Source of the DNA: a virus
Strand: one strand, 5' to 3'
IMG/VR virus record: IMGVR_UViG_3300021389_000114
Span: 1 to 28,458 of that record
Length of the DNA: 28,458 nt
This document shows, piece by piece, positions 7,287 to 16,874 of this stretch. Position 1 is the stretch's first letter. Each line of letters begins with the position of its first letter. Made by a program: the position numbers and the translations under genes. The notes below the pieces were generated by a model. It saw only the letters and a list, made by a program, of their open reading frames with translations. It was not told the origin of the DNA and ran no database searches.

Positions 7287-8516
7287 TTAAAAAATTGCCA
7301 ATGAATGTACTCTTGGTTCTAAACTGAATTTTACCGTTGCCGCTGATTCTAGTGTAAAACTGTAGCTTGTAAATAAATTATCTGATGAAGAAGTATAAGT
7401 TACTGAAGAAGTAGGTGACGAAACTAATGGAGTTGGTGCTATTGCATATGGATTGTAAAAAGATAATGTTTGAGTTTGATTAGAACCTGTAGTAGTAAGT
7501 GTACTAGTTATTGAAGGAATTGCAGCACTTGTTCCTATTACATCAGCATAGTTAGTAGCTAATTTTTGGTCATCTCCTCTATACGCTATTCCTGCCACTC
7601 CATTATCTGTACCTAGTATTAAATCATCTATCTCACAAGAATCAACATCATACCCAGGTCTTGATACATAAAGCCCTCCAGCATTAGAAAAACCTGCTGT
7701 GCTATTTGTAAACTTTCCTGATATTACTCTTTTCTTTCCTTTTGTAGGAGTATATGCATGTTGATAATTAGCCCCGTCTGCATAATAAAGCTGATTCATA
7801 TAGCCATAAGCGCAAGGTAATCTTAAAACTTTAAAAGATAAATCTTCACATAAATTTAATGATTGTCTTGCTACATTTGAAGTTCCGACTTCTATCCAAG
7901 GGCCTTGTCCTGTATAGAAAGAAGCTGCTCGAATAGGTTGAATTGAATCTTCTCTTGTAGCTATCTGTTCTGCTATACTATTATTTGCAAATGTGCTTAG
8001 AGAGCCTATTTGCTGATGTACTGTTCTAAAACCTTGTTTCTTTTCGTCATGAGTAATTAAAGGAATGTAGTTTAAAAAATCATCTCCTCTTTTGAAATTT
8101 ACTTCTGCACTTGCACTAGACTGAAATCCTTGTGCATAAATAACGCCTCTTCTATCGCTTCTACTGTCAAAAAGTAAATCTTTCTGTCCTACTTGGTCTA
8201 CGTTTGCATTTTGTTTTGCAACTTTTAGTCCGTATTCATTATAATCTGCATAAAAAGTGCCGTTTACAGGTAAATACTGAGTACTTATATTATGACTTAA
8301 AACTATATCCCAAGTGCCTCCATTTCCAGATTGATTTTTATGAGTTACTCTTGCATTTGTACCCGCAATGTTATTAGTTCCATCTATACTAATGTAAGCT
8401 CCCACTCTTATTGCTTCTGCATTTGTAACGTTATAATATCCTGTCGCACTTGTAGAAGCACGCTGACTTACTGTATGTACTGTTGCTAGTTTACCTAGGG
8501 CTACTCTCTTTGTCAT
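7287..8516 (-). CDS. Minor tail protein with GK-motif N-terminus
   Basis: A 409-residue protein directly after J, sharing the TAATG overlap. The N-terminus MTKRVALGKLATVHTVS and the internal phrase GGLYVSRPGYDVDSC resemble small tip proteins of siphoviruses that carry an xRxxxGK start and a VSKPGxDV-like motif, followed by a region of the KDLLFDSRSDRRG type. The C-terminus has short beta segments ending near VKFSLEPRVHSLAIF. It is likely a tip or fibre-adaptor protein bound to J; this is inferred from position and general similarity, not from a named family with a known role. Confidence 0.65.
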   Translation of the reverse strand: MTKRVALGKLATVHTVSQRASTSATGYYNVTNAEAIRVGAYISIDGTNNIAGTNARVTHKNQSGNGGTWDIVLSHNISTQYLPVNGTFYADYNEYGLKVAKQNANVDQVGQKDLLFDSRSDRRGVIYAQGFQSSASAEVNFKRGDDFLNYIPLITHDEKKQGFRTVHQQIGSLSTFANNSIAEQIATREDSIQPIRAASFYTGQGPWIEVGTSNVARQSLNLCEDLSFKVLRLPCAYGYMNQLYYADGANYQHAYTPTKGKKRVISGKFTNSTAGFSNAGGLYVSRPGYDVDSCEIDDLILGTDNGVAGIAYRGDDQKLATNYADVIGTSAAIPSITSTLTTTGSNQTQTLSFYNPYAIAPTPLVSSPTSSVTYTSSSDNLFTSYSFTLESAATVKFSLEPRVHSLAIF

Positions 8517-11500
8517 TAGTCTTCTATTAGTATCCTTTCGTTATCTCTATCGATTGTTATTTTACTTCCTACTGCTATTGTTTCTCCTGTATCTACATCT
8601 CCTGATGTATTAAATGGTGTTGAAGCAATACTTCCTATATTTACCTGACTTGAAGAACCGGCTCCTGATAGAACTCCATTTGCTGCAAGTGTTATGCCTG
8701 AGTTTTTAACATTTCCTTGTGATACATTGTCTATAAGTAACGCATTTCCTGAGAATGAAGTTTTGTTTGCGTTGTTTGATACTCCACTTAATCCTACAAA
8801 TCCTTGAGTTGCTGCTACTGTTGAAGTTACAGTTGAACCTATTTTTAACCTCATACTTGTTCCAGAAATATCTACATCAAGTGATGAGTTTTTAATATCA
8901 TCATTTCCTAGTACAGTACCGCCTGAATCTTTAATATGTGTTCCTGCTCTTACATCATCACGAGTAGCTAAGTTTCCTTGGTTAGCAAATCCTGCAGCAG
9001 TATTATCAGCTGTTCTGTCAGCATTATTTGCTACACCACTTAATCCTACAAGGCCTTGGTCAAGAGCACCCGTGCTACCATTTGTGATTGTTGTACTTCC
9101 AAATTTTATTTTCAGTTGTGTTCCATCTTGGAAAAGATTTAGTGAAGCATTTTTTATCCCTTCTGGTGCATTAGCTAAAGAAGTTTGTACAGCTCCTATA
9201 GCATTAGCTGCTACTGCACCTGAGCCTGCTCCTGATAATGAGCCATTAGCGTTCATACTAATTCCACTATTTTTTATAGCACCATTGTTAGTACCGTCAA
9301 TAAATAAATTATTACCTGTTAATGCTGTTTCATTTGCATTGTTTGATACTCCACTTAATCCTACTAAATTTTGGGTTAAACCTCCAGTACTACCATTTGA
9401 AATTGTTGTACTTCCAAATTTTATTTTTAAAGAAGTTCCATCTTGGAAAAGATTTAATTGTTCATTGTTTATTTTTTCAGGTATATTACTTTCAGAAAAT
9501 TGTTGTACATTATCTACAGCACCAAGTCCAACATCTCCTTTTGCTATACCAACATCAGTAGTTGCTCCTGTATTTGTAAGTCTAATTTGTCCGTTTACTT
9601 TACTTATACCGATTTCATCATTTCTGTATTTATCAGTAATAACAGCTTCTTTGTAAGATATAGAATTATCGGGTCTAAATTTAATTTTATTATTACTATC
9701 ATCTATAGTAAAATCTATACTATCTGGGTCAAAGAGTTCCCACTTACCACCTGCTGGTCTAACAGGGCCTGAAGTAATTGTTAAACCTGTTGTACTATCA
9801 AAAGTAGCTTCTTTTATTACAAAGGTTGCAAAAGCAAAAGGAACCACTCCTAAAGTTTGTGACCATCCAGACGTAAGTCCTGATAAAGTTTTTGAAGTAA
9901 AGTTAAATCCTGTTGCAGTTGGAACGCTTGGTAAAGTACCATATGCCCAAGCATCATAATATACAGTTACACGCTCTACTCTTGGTTGTTGTGCTTCTGA
10001 CTGTACTGCTGGTGTTGACCATTCTCCTGTTGCAACAACATCTGTTGCTGTGTTTGAGGTTGCAGTTGCAGAACAACTCCATAAATATTGAGCTGTACCT
10101 GTTGGTACTTCATTTAATGACCATCCATCTAAGTCTGCTGTGTTTGTTACTGAAGAACTAGAGAATGTATATGTTACATTTCCATTCGGTACTGCTGGTG
10201 CAGAACTTCCACTAGTACTTCTTTTATAAAGTGTTAGAGTTGCTGTATTATTACCGTCTGTGCCATCTGACCCTTCTATTCTTGTTGCAGCTTGCCATGT
10301 AGTTCTATATCTAAAACTAGAGCTAAAATCAAAAACTGTCGTTCCTTTAGAAACCCAAACTGGGTCACTTCCTGAAGGTACATCTCCTATGTCATCATAC
10401 CAATTACTAGGTAGAGTAGGGTAGTTTGTTATAGAAGGCGTAGTTGGTTGAGTCGCACTTCTTTGAAATATAAACTCTATTTGATTTGCTGGGTTATTGC
10501 TATTTCCTGGTGTAGACCAAGTTAGGCTTCCCGATACATTAGTTGTTGAACTTTCTGTTGCAAGAGCTTCTGAAGTAAAGTAAAAGAATCCTGGATTTGT
10601 ACTTGTTGGTATGGCTTGTTGCCATCCTGCTGGTATACTTGCGAGTGTTCCAGTACCAAAATTATATGTTCCTGTAGTTGGAACACCTGGAGGAGAGATA
10701 AAACTTCCATTAAAAGTTACTGGATAATATATAATTAGTTCCTGTACTTTTTTACCATCACTACCGTCTTGTCCATCGTCTCCTTCTTTTGATTTTGTAA
10801 ATGTCTGTGCTTTTGTAAGAGTTACTGTATCTTCTATATCAATACTATACTCTATTTCTGAAAGGTCTATACCATTTGCAACACCACTGTGATTTCCAAC
10901 TGTAATATTTTTATTTCCTGAATCGAATAACTGAAATGTTCCTGGTGTAATATTTGTTGCGCTTGTTGTAACTGCGTACTGATTCGTAGAAGGTGTAGTA
11001 TTATTTGCTACTGGAGTAAGTTGTGTTGCTCCTTTATACACTTCTATTTTTGTACCTGAATTTGCAAAACTACTTACTACACCAGTATTTGATGCAGGGA
11101 AGGTATGTGCTTCATTAGTTAGTATAGCTGTATATGCTGGGGCACCATCTGTACCTTGGCTTCCTTGTTGTAGTGAGGTAAGTGTGATTGTATCAAATGC
11201 AAGTTCTGTTTGGTTTGCTTCTGATACACCAACCTTAATTGTTTGTGGAGTAGTATTTATACTTGAAGGAACACTAAAATTAATTGTATCTGTGGTTGTA
11301 TTTGAGCCGTTTGCTGTAAACGTTCCTTCATCACTTATACCATCTCCTGTAAATCTAAAATATGGACTAGTGAAATTTTGAGCAGTCGCTGTTAATACAA
11401 TTGTACTACTAGGGCTTGGATTTGTACCATCAGGTCCGTATACAATTGAATAATCACTTGCTGTTAAATTAACTGTTCTTGAGTCTGTACCCGCTCCTGC

Positions 11501-14500
11501 AGCTCCTGGTATACTTTTACCGAGTGAAATAACTCTTGTCCCAATTGTTTCATTTGTTTCTCTATCTGTAATTGTAACTGTTATAGAAGCTGTATCTGCA
11601 GACATTGCTGTAACTGTTATTGCTCCTGAACTAGAGTTTACTATTGCAACACATCCTGAATTTGATAATGTTAAACCAAAAGTACTTGGTGTTGAACCTG
11701 AACTTGCAAAACTATAATTTATTGTACCTTTATTAACTGTGTAAGAGTTTGTAAAACTTGAAAAATCTGAAACAAGTCCTGCTGCATTTGAAGGGAAGTT
11801 ATGATTTTCATTTGTTCCATTAACTGTAAAAGCATCGGCACCTCTATTACCACTAGAAAAATTAATTAGTGAAAATACTCCGCCCGTATTTGTTACAGAT
11901 GCAAGTATAGAATCATTTGCATTTGAGGTTCTTAAACCTTGTCTAAATACATTTGCACCACTATAGGCTCTTGTTGGAGAATTTGTCAAGCTTAATGAAG
12001 TGTTACTTTCAATATAACCTACTGTAGTAATAAATCTAGTTGTACCTGCATCTCCTATAATTATAACATCTCCAGGCTCAAAGCCTGTAGATGAAACATC
12101 AAAAGTAGTACTACTGCCTGTTACCTCTACTGAGTTGGCAGCAACAGATACGGTGCCTGAAGCTTGTACAAAGTCTTCATTTGATTCTCCTAATCTCTTT
12201 CCGTATTGGAAAAAGTTTTGTACTCCGTCTGCATTAGTTGTTGTTGTTTCTACTACATCAACAACAGGTTGTAATAAATCTGTTCGTGTTGCACCTCTAG
12301 ACAAACTTCCATCATAGTCTAAATATAAATATCCCGTTTCTCCATTTGCTAGATTATTAAAGTCTGCCTGGGTAGTCATAGCAGTATTACCTGAAACAAT
12401 ATCTATAGCATCTGCAGATTGATTAGGTGAAGTAAATGTATAAGTATCTGAAGCAAAAGTTACAGTACCATTTGCACTATTTATATTAATAGGACAAGTT
12501 AAAATACCTCCACGCATTATACCACCATTTAATCCAAAACCAACGGCAGGTACTGATTGAGGTTTTAATTTATCTTCATTAATTTCTAATATTCTTTGTG
12601 TCCAAGAAGAAGTAACTCCTATATTATTTATAGTTCTAACTCTAACTATAACTTCTCCTGTTTGACCTACACTTTCTATTCTAAAACTTGTTGTATTATT
12701 TCCTGATATAACTTCTCTTATAAACTTGTCTGGTACATCACTTATTTTTGCATTATGTGCTATTTCATACGCTGCAATGTGTTCATAAACATCATCTACT
12801 GCGTCTCCATTTGCATCTGTTAGTCCATTTGTTGGATGTTGCCACTCTACTAATATATCATTACCACCAGCACTTTCTATATCATCTTCTTTGCTATTAA
12901 TTAGTTCTAAGTAAACTTCTTGAGGAGCAGGAACTAAATCTGAATCTTTTGGAGGTCTCATTACATCAGGAATATCTGGAATAATATATCCTCTATCAAC
13001 TTCGTCAAATTTTGTAGCGTTATATTCTACAGCACTAATATTATAGTGCATCTCTTTGAAATCTTCTTTTATTGAAGACACCATGTACGTTTTTAAGCTT
13101 CCTGTTACATCTGTACCGTCTTCTTTTTGTCCTGATACTGTGTAGATGACTTCTCCTTCAGGAGCCTCTGAAAATGCTGAACTTACTGTTATTGAAGAAG
13201 CGTTAAAAGAAGATACCGCTTTAGTCTCAACTCTAGCTTCTTCTGACCATAATAATTGTACTTGAGCACCTGCATCATCTTTACAGTTTATTGATTTTGC
13301 ATTTGTGTCAATAGCTGCACCTGCTTCATCTAATAGTACTAAATCTCCTTGTCTATAATTTGTAGAATTTATAGTTGCACTTTGTTGTGATAAGTATGCG
13401 CCACCTTTTGGATATATTAAATGTAAATCAAAGTTATCGTTTTCATTTAAAAATCCGCTTATGTCTCGGTCAGTTTTAATTACTGTTGTTGTAGAAGAAG
13501 ATGTTGTTGTAACTCTACCACTAGCAACTACGTCTGTTATATCTGGGTCTTGTACATTAATAACATCTCCAGGTCTAAGCATACCGCCATTTATTCCTGT
13601 TGTAAAGTTACATACTTCTTTTTCTGTTAGTTCACTTGCTAAGTGCCATTTTCCATATCTTATAGCTTGGCCTTTTGAAGTACAACCAAAAGCTGTAACA
13701 TTTTTTGTTTTAATTTTTCCTGTTTTAGCAATGTCGTTATTATCTTCTACAAGCACTACATCTTGCTTATACCCTTTTTCTGGGTTATTATAAGTTACTA
13801 CTATTTGATTATTTCTGAATCTATTTGCTGTTCCTGCATATGAGAATTCTCCATTAATTACATTTGATTTTGTAAAAGTATATACTGCACCTTTTTGTAT
13901 ATTGGCGCCTAGACTTACTTGTCCATTCCACCATATTAACATACTTCTCATTGTGGTACAGAAATCTTTTAGTATCTTCAGTGCATTTGTACCTTTTGAT
14001 ATGTATATATTACATTCAAAACGAGGTTCTGTACCTCCTTTTCCATCTGGCACTAGTTCATCACAATATTTTGCTAAGGCAAATAAAGTATACTTATCAA
14101 TTCCTGAAAAGTCAAAATTAGGGTCAACATGTTGTCCTAATCCATAACGTGGATTAGTCATGATATCTAAAAATACCCAAACTGGATTACTTGTATATAC
14201 AGTATCATAATTTATATGAGAGGGACTAAATGTTTTCTTATCTCCTCTAAAATTACCATCCCAATCTGTATATGCTGAAGTATCTGCTCCTGTTGTTACA
14301 TTTCTTGTGTAAGCTGCTGAAGTTCTTCTTATTCCTGCAGACGTTTTTTCGTCTTTAGGAAAGTAATTAGTAGGAACTTTTACTTTTAGTCCGCGTATTT
14401 CGTAACTTCTTTTTGGTATAGATTGAAAGTCTTTTGCATCAACTATAACACCTGCATATGCTGTATATGGAAAACTTAATTTATCTAATATAACATTTTC

Positions 14501-15916
14501 AATAGTTTTTAGTGTAGCTGTTGATGTATATTGCCATCCTCCAGCCACACCATTTACTTCACTAATTCTTTCTACTTTTACAGTATATGCATCATAAGGT
14601 TGATACTTACTTATATCAAACTCCATAATGTAGTTAAAGTTTCTTTTTGTTGAGGCAACTATAGCTCCTGAGTATCCCCCGTTATGTCCGCTTCCTCCAG
14701 GATTAATACCATACTTTCTATCTACTCCTGAATAAGAACTTTGACCATTTAAAATTACTGAGTGTTCTGTTCCATTTCTTTCATATATTAAGGTAACTCT
14801 AAATAACGCTCCTGCAGATACTTTTTTATTACTTTCACCTTTGTAAGCATTTAAACCTTGTGGAAAATTAAACGTAAGTCTAAGTAAATCTACTTCACTT
14901 GGGTCTGAAACTCCCATACCTCCTGAGCCTGAAGCTGCATAATTTCTTGCACTACCATCATAAGCAGGCTTGTCTGTTTTTCCTAAGTTTCTCTCAAGTT
15001 CTGTCCATGTAGGATATCCTGTATTTGGTACAGTTTCTAAGGTTCCATTAGAAACTTGAAAAGGCACAGAAGCACTACCTATTCCATGCGGTGTTGGTAA
15101 ATAACTTTGCTCTCTTTCTCCTGCTCTAAATGCCCATAAAAAGTTATCATATTTAGCTAGAGGTGCTTGGTTAACTGTTCTTACAGGTGTACTGAGAGTT
15201 GCTTGTGTATTACTTGTATCTATTCCACCTGCTGTTATAGTTACTTTATTTTGTGCAGAATTATAGCTTGTTACTGTTCCAACATAGTCTAATTTACACA
15301 CTGCATTAGTTGTGTCTGTTGAAGGTGCTAAGTTAACTCGAACCGCAGAAGTATTAATAAATTCTGTAATTCTAGCGGAAAAATCTTGACCGTCTGGCCC
15401 TGCACCTGTGATTCTAATTTGTGGATTTAATCGTTTTGTACCGTCTAGAACTACATCTGTAGAGGCGAAAGTAAGTCCTGAAGCTCCTGAAACAATAGTA
15501 TTCCCTACTGCTGTATTAATTGTTCCTCTTTTAGCTCCGCCAAATACAAGTATATCCCTACTGCCTTGCGCAGTATTTGCTGAGTCTATAAATGAAGGAT
15601 TATTATGGTCTGTAATAACTCCAGTAGAGGCAACATAACTCACATCTGTAGAATCTAAAATTGCTACTATGTCTTTATCTCCGTAATTATAGGCTTTGTT
15701 ACCTCCAAGTTTAATACTTGCACCTTGGTCTACTAATCCTTCAATAGGGCCTTCGGATAATGCGTCATAAATTACAGCAGTTTGATGATAAGTTAAAGCT
15801 CTACTGTCTCCAGACGTACTGGTAGTTACAGAAGAAGTCGAACTTCTTTCTTCGTTTTGTCTTTCGTTTTCTACTGCTTTCTGCACTGCAGCACTCATAT
15901 CTGATAACCAACCCAT
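8516..15916 (-). CDS. J: Tail tip / host specificity protein (lambda J type), giant form
   Basis: A 2466-residue central tip protein; lambda J has 1132. The N-terminal region carries the J hallmark SEGPIEGLVDQG (about residues 50-65). The hub domain follows, with YEIRGLKVKVP near 504 and TNPRYGLG near 586. A fibronectin-type segment starts about residue 995 (VPAPQEVYLELINS). From about 1470 there are four Gly-rich collagen-like joints (GAAGAGTD near 1470, GSQGTDGAP near 1585, GDDGQDGSDG near 1710, EGSDGTDGNN near 1880), separating beta modules of about 110-170 residues. The last 320 residues hold three fibre-like repeats. J-type proteins close the tail and bind the host receptor. The upstream neighbour is I, as in lambda. 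The long C-terminus suggests that separate fibres have been fused to J. Confidence 0.93.
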   Translation of the reverse strand: MGWLSDMSAAVQKAVENERQNEERSSTSSVTTSTSGDSRALTYHQTAVIYDALSEGPIEGLVDQGASIKLGGNKAYNYGDKDIVAILDSTDVSYVASTGVITDHNNPSFIDSANTAQGSRDILVFGGAKRGTINTAVGNTIVSGASGLTFASTDVVLDGTKRLNPQIRITGAGPDGQDFSARITEFINTSAVRVNLAPSTDTTNAVCKLDYVGTVTSYNSAQNKVTITAGGIDTSNTQATLSTPVRTVNQAPLAKYDNFLWAFRAGEREQSYLPTPHGIGSASVPFQVSNGTLETVPNTGYPTWTELERNLGKTDKPAYDGSARNYAASGSGGMGVSDPSEVDLLRLTFNFPQGLNAYKGESNKKVSAGALFRVTLIYERNGTEHSVILNGQSSYSGVDRKYGINPGGSGHNGGYSGAIVASTKRNFNYIMEFDISKYQPYDAYTVKVERISEVNGVAGGWQYTSTATLKTIENVILDKLSFPYTAYAGVIVDAKDFQSIPKRSYEIRGLKVKVPTNYFPKDEKTSAGIRRTSAAYTRNVTTGADTSAYTDWDGNFRGDKKTFSPSHINYDTVYTSNPVWVFLDIMTNPRYGLGQHVDPNFDFSGIDKYTLFALAKYCDELVPDGKGGTEPRFECNIYISKGTNALKILKDFCTTMRSMLIWWNGQVSLGANIQKGAVYTFTKSNVINGEFSYAGTANRFRNNQIVVTYNNPEKGYKQDVVLVEDNNDIAKTGKIKTKNVTAFGCTSKGQAIRYGKWHLASELTEKEVCNFTTGINGGMLRPGDVINVQDPDITDVVASGRVTTTSSSTTTVIKTDRDISGFLNENDNFDLHLIYPKGGAYLSQQSATINSTNYRQGDLVLLDEAGAAIDTNAKSINCKDDAGAQVQLLWSEEARVETKAVSSFNASSITVSSAFSEAPEGEVIYTVSGQKEDGTDVTGSLKTYMVSSIKEDFKEMHYNISAVEYNATKFDEVDRGYIIPDIPDVMRPPKDSDLVPAPQEVYLELINSKEDDIESAGGNDILVEWQHPTNGLTDANGDAVDDVYEHIAAYEIAHNAKISDVPDKFIREVISGNNTTSFRIESVGQTGEVIVRVRTINNIGVTSSWTQRILEINEDKLKPQSVPAVGFGLNGGIMRGGILTCPININSANGTVTFASDTYTFTSPNQSADAIDIVSGNTAMTTQADFNNLANGETGYLYLDYDGSLSRGATRTDLLQPVVDVVETTTTNADGVQNFFQYGKRLGESNEDFVQASGTVSVAANSVEVTGSSTTFDVSSTGFEPGDVIIIGDAGTTRFITTVGYIESNTSLSLTNSPTRAYSGANVFRQGLRTSNANDSILASVTNTGGVFSLINFSSGNRGADAFTVNGTNENHNFPSNAAGLVSDFSSFTNSYTVNKGTINYSFASSGSTPSTFGLTLSNSGCVAIVNSSSGAITVTAMSADTASITVTITDRETNETIGTRVISLGKSIPGAAGAGTDSRTVNLTASDYSIVYGPDGTNPSPSSTIVLTATAQNFTSPYFRFTGDGISDEGTFTANGSNTTTDTINFSVPSSINTTPQTIKVGVSEANQTELAFDTITLTSLQQGSQGTDGAPAYTAILTNEAHTFPASNTGVVSSFANSGTKIEVYKGATQLTPVANNTTPSTNQYAVTTSATNITPGTFQLFDSGNKNITVGNHSGVANGIDLSEIEYSIDIEDTVTLTKAQTFTKSKEGDDGQDGSDGKKVQELIIYYPVTFNGSFISPPGVPTTGTYNFGTGTLASIPAGWQQAIPTSTNPGFFYFTSEALATESSTTNVSGSLTWSTPGNSNNPANQIEFIFQRSATQPTTPSITNYPTLPSNWYDDIGDVPSGSDPVWVSKGTTVFDFSSSFRYRTTWQAATRIEGSDGTDGNNTATLTLYKRSTSGSSAPAVPNGNVTYTFSSSSVTNTADLDGWSLNEVPTGTAQYLWSCSATATSNTATDVVATGEWSTPAVQSEAQQPRVERVTVYYDAWAYGTLPSVPTATGFNFTSKTLSGLTSGWSQTLGVVPFAFATFVIKEATFDSTTGLTITSGPVRPAGGKWELFDPDSIDFTIDDSNNKIKFRPDNSISYKEAVITDKYRNDEIGISKVNGQIRLTNTGATTDVGIAKGDVGLGAVDNVQQFSESNIPEKINNEQLNLFQDGTSLKIKFGSTTISNGSTGGLTQNLVGLSGVSNNANETALTGNNLFIDGTNNGAIKNSGISMNANGSLSGAGSGAVAANAIGAVQTSLANAPEGIKNASLNLFQDGTQLKIKFGSTTITNGSTGALDQGLVGLSGVANNADRTADNTAAGFANQGNLATRDDVRAGTHIKDSGGTVLGNDDIKNSSLDVDISGTSMRLKIGSTVTSTVAATQGFVGLSGVSNNANKTSFSGNALLIDNVSQGNVKNSGITLAANGVLSGAGSSSQVNIGSIASTPFNTSGDVDTGETIAVGSKITIDRDNERILIED
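8660..9480 (-). repeat. Three tandem fibre-like modules at the C-terminus of J
   Basis: The phrase LVGLSGVSNNAN (or a close variant) recurs near residues 2184, 2289 and 2375. Two copies are preceded by LNLFQDGTxLKIKFGSTTIxNGSTG, and the third by a diverged equivalent. DNA is still similar between copies: the 28 bases around 8770-8797 and 9339-9366 differ at few positions. Spacings are about 105 and 85 residues. These are diverged tandem duplications inside one coding sequence. Confidence 0.8.
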
Positions 15917-16563
15917 TATACGTTCCAGTTATATTCAAAGCCGGTCTTACTATAACCACTTGCGCTTTGTACTCTTGTTTTTGTAAATCCGAAGTTTGTT
16001 ACAACTCCACCTGCTTCTACTCGTCCATATGCCATAGGTACTGGCACTCCTGTTTTTGTTGTGTTTACTGGACCGTTAAATAAAGATGATTTTTCGGGTT
16101 GGTCACTTCCATCTGCATCTGGCATTATCAGTTCAATAATACCTTGTAGTGCCAACATTGCTCCCACAGCTCCTAGTACGTACATCATTGCTCCCCCTGT
16201 TACGATAGCTGCATAAATAAGTAATGCACCTACTACTATTTTAAATAAAGCTTTAAAAGCTTTACCAATAAAAGCTCCTGCAGGTACTGGAGTAATAATT
16301 ATATCCTCGTCATCTAAAAAATGTCCTATTTCTTCTTGTCCAATAAAATCATCTAAATTTTCTTTTGCCATAGCTTTTACTTCGGTTCCTTTTTGTACAG
16401 TAAAATGTATACCTAAATCCATAGACTCCATGATATATCTGCGAAGTCCACCTTTCATCGTGTCTATTGCGTGCATAGCCTCTTGAATTGTTTGCACATT
16501 CAGTCTATGTTTTTCTCCAAATAGTTTACCCATTTGTCCTTTTAATATTATTGTTCTTGTCAT
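15916..16563 (-). CDS. I: Tail assembly protein, lambda I type
   Basis: A 215-residue protein. Residues 1-95 form the small ubiquitin-like domain of lambda I relatives (MTRTIILKGQMGKLFG, then DDEDIIITPVPAG). Residues about 105-147 are strongly hydrophobic (KIVVGALLIYAAIVTGGA), as is usual for this family. The C-terminal part has GPVNTTKTGVPVPMAYGRVE, also conserved in the family. It overlaps K upstream by ATGA and J downstream by TAATG, the order K-I-J as in lambda. In lambda, I acts early in tail-tip assembly and is not a major virion component. Confidence 0.88.
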   Translation of the reverse strand: MTRTIILKGQMGKLFGEKHRLNVQTIQEAMHAIDTMKGGLRRYIMESMDLGIHFTVQKGTEVKAMAKENLDDFIGQEEIGHFLDDEDIIITPVPAGAFIGKAFKALFKIVVGALLIYAAIVTGGAMMYVLGAVGAMLALQGIIELIMPDADGSDQPEKSSLFNGPVNTTKTGVPVPMAYGRVEAGGVVTNFGFTKTRVQSASGYSKTGFEYNWNV

Positions 16564-16874
16564 TTTGGCTCTAAAATTGTATAATCTTTGTCGGGATACG
16601 ATACGATAAAGTATGGTATGCCAACGGCGTTACAGTTATTAATATCATGGTCACTTGGACGACAATCTTCGTCATAGTGACTATGGACTACATATAAAAT
16701 TTTTGAAATCGCCTGATATGTTGCGAAAGTTAATGCGTCCATTTCAAATTCATTTTTATTTTCGGAAATATTTTTCATGGGAATATATCGTTTGTCGCTC
16801 CCATCTTGTATAACAAGTCCACAACACTCACGCGGCGCACATTCAGCAGCATGCTGAAATATAGCATCCATCAT
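16560..16874 (-). CDS. K: JAB/MPN metalloprotease, lambda K N-terminal half only
   Basis: A 104-residue Zn-dependent JAB-domain protein. The JAMM motif is intact: Glu16 in ECCGLV, then H64-S-H66, seven residues, Ser74 and Asp77 (SDHD). Lambda K joins this domain to an NlpC/P60 peptidoglycan hydrolase; here the protein stops after the JAB domain and no NlpC/P60 gene is seen in the window. The start ATG overlaps the TGA of L (ATGA); a second Met follows directly. Role by family: tail-tip processing or assembly, possibly cleaving a tail protein during maturation; the substrate is unknown. Confidence 0.88.
   Translation of the reverse strand: MMDAIFQHAAECAPRECCGLVIQDGSDKRYIPMKNISENKNEFEMDALTFATYQAISKILYVVHSHYDEDCRPSDHDINNCNAVGIPYFIVSYPDKDYTILEPK

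Noticed and set aside
9072-9772. Several plus-strand open frames within J, the tape measure and the capsid gene
   Set aside because: They are shadows of long, well supported minus-strand genes, with low-complexity composition and no supporting start signals.
11960-11989. TTGACA, 18 bp, TATAGT on the minus strand
   Set aside because: Lies in the middle of the J coding sequence with no gene start downstream. AT-rich sequence gives such matches by chance.
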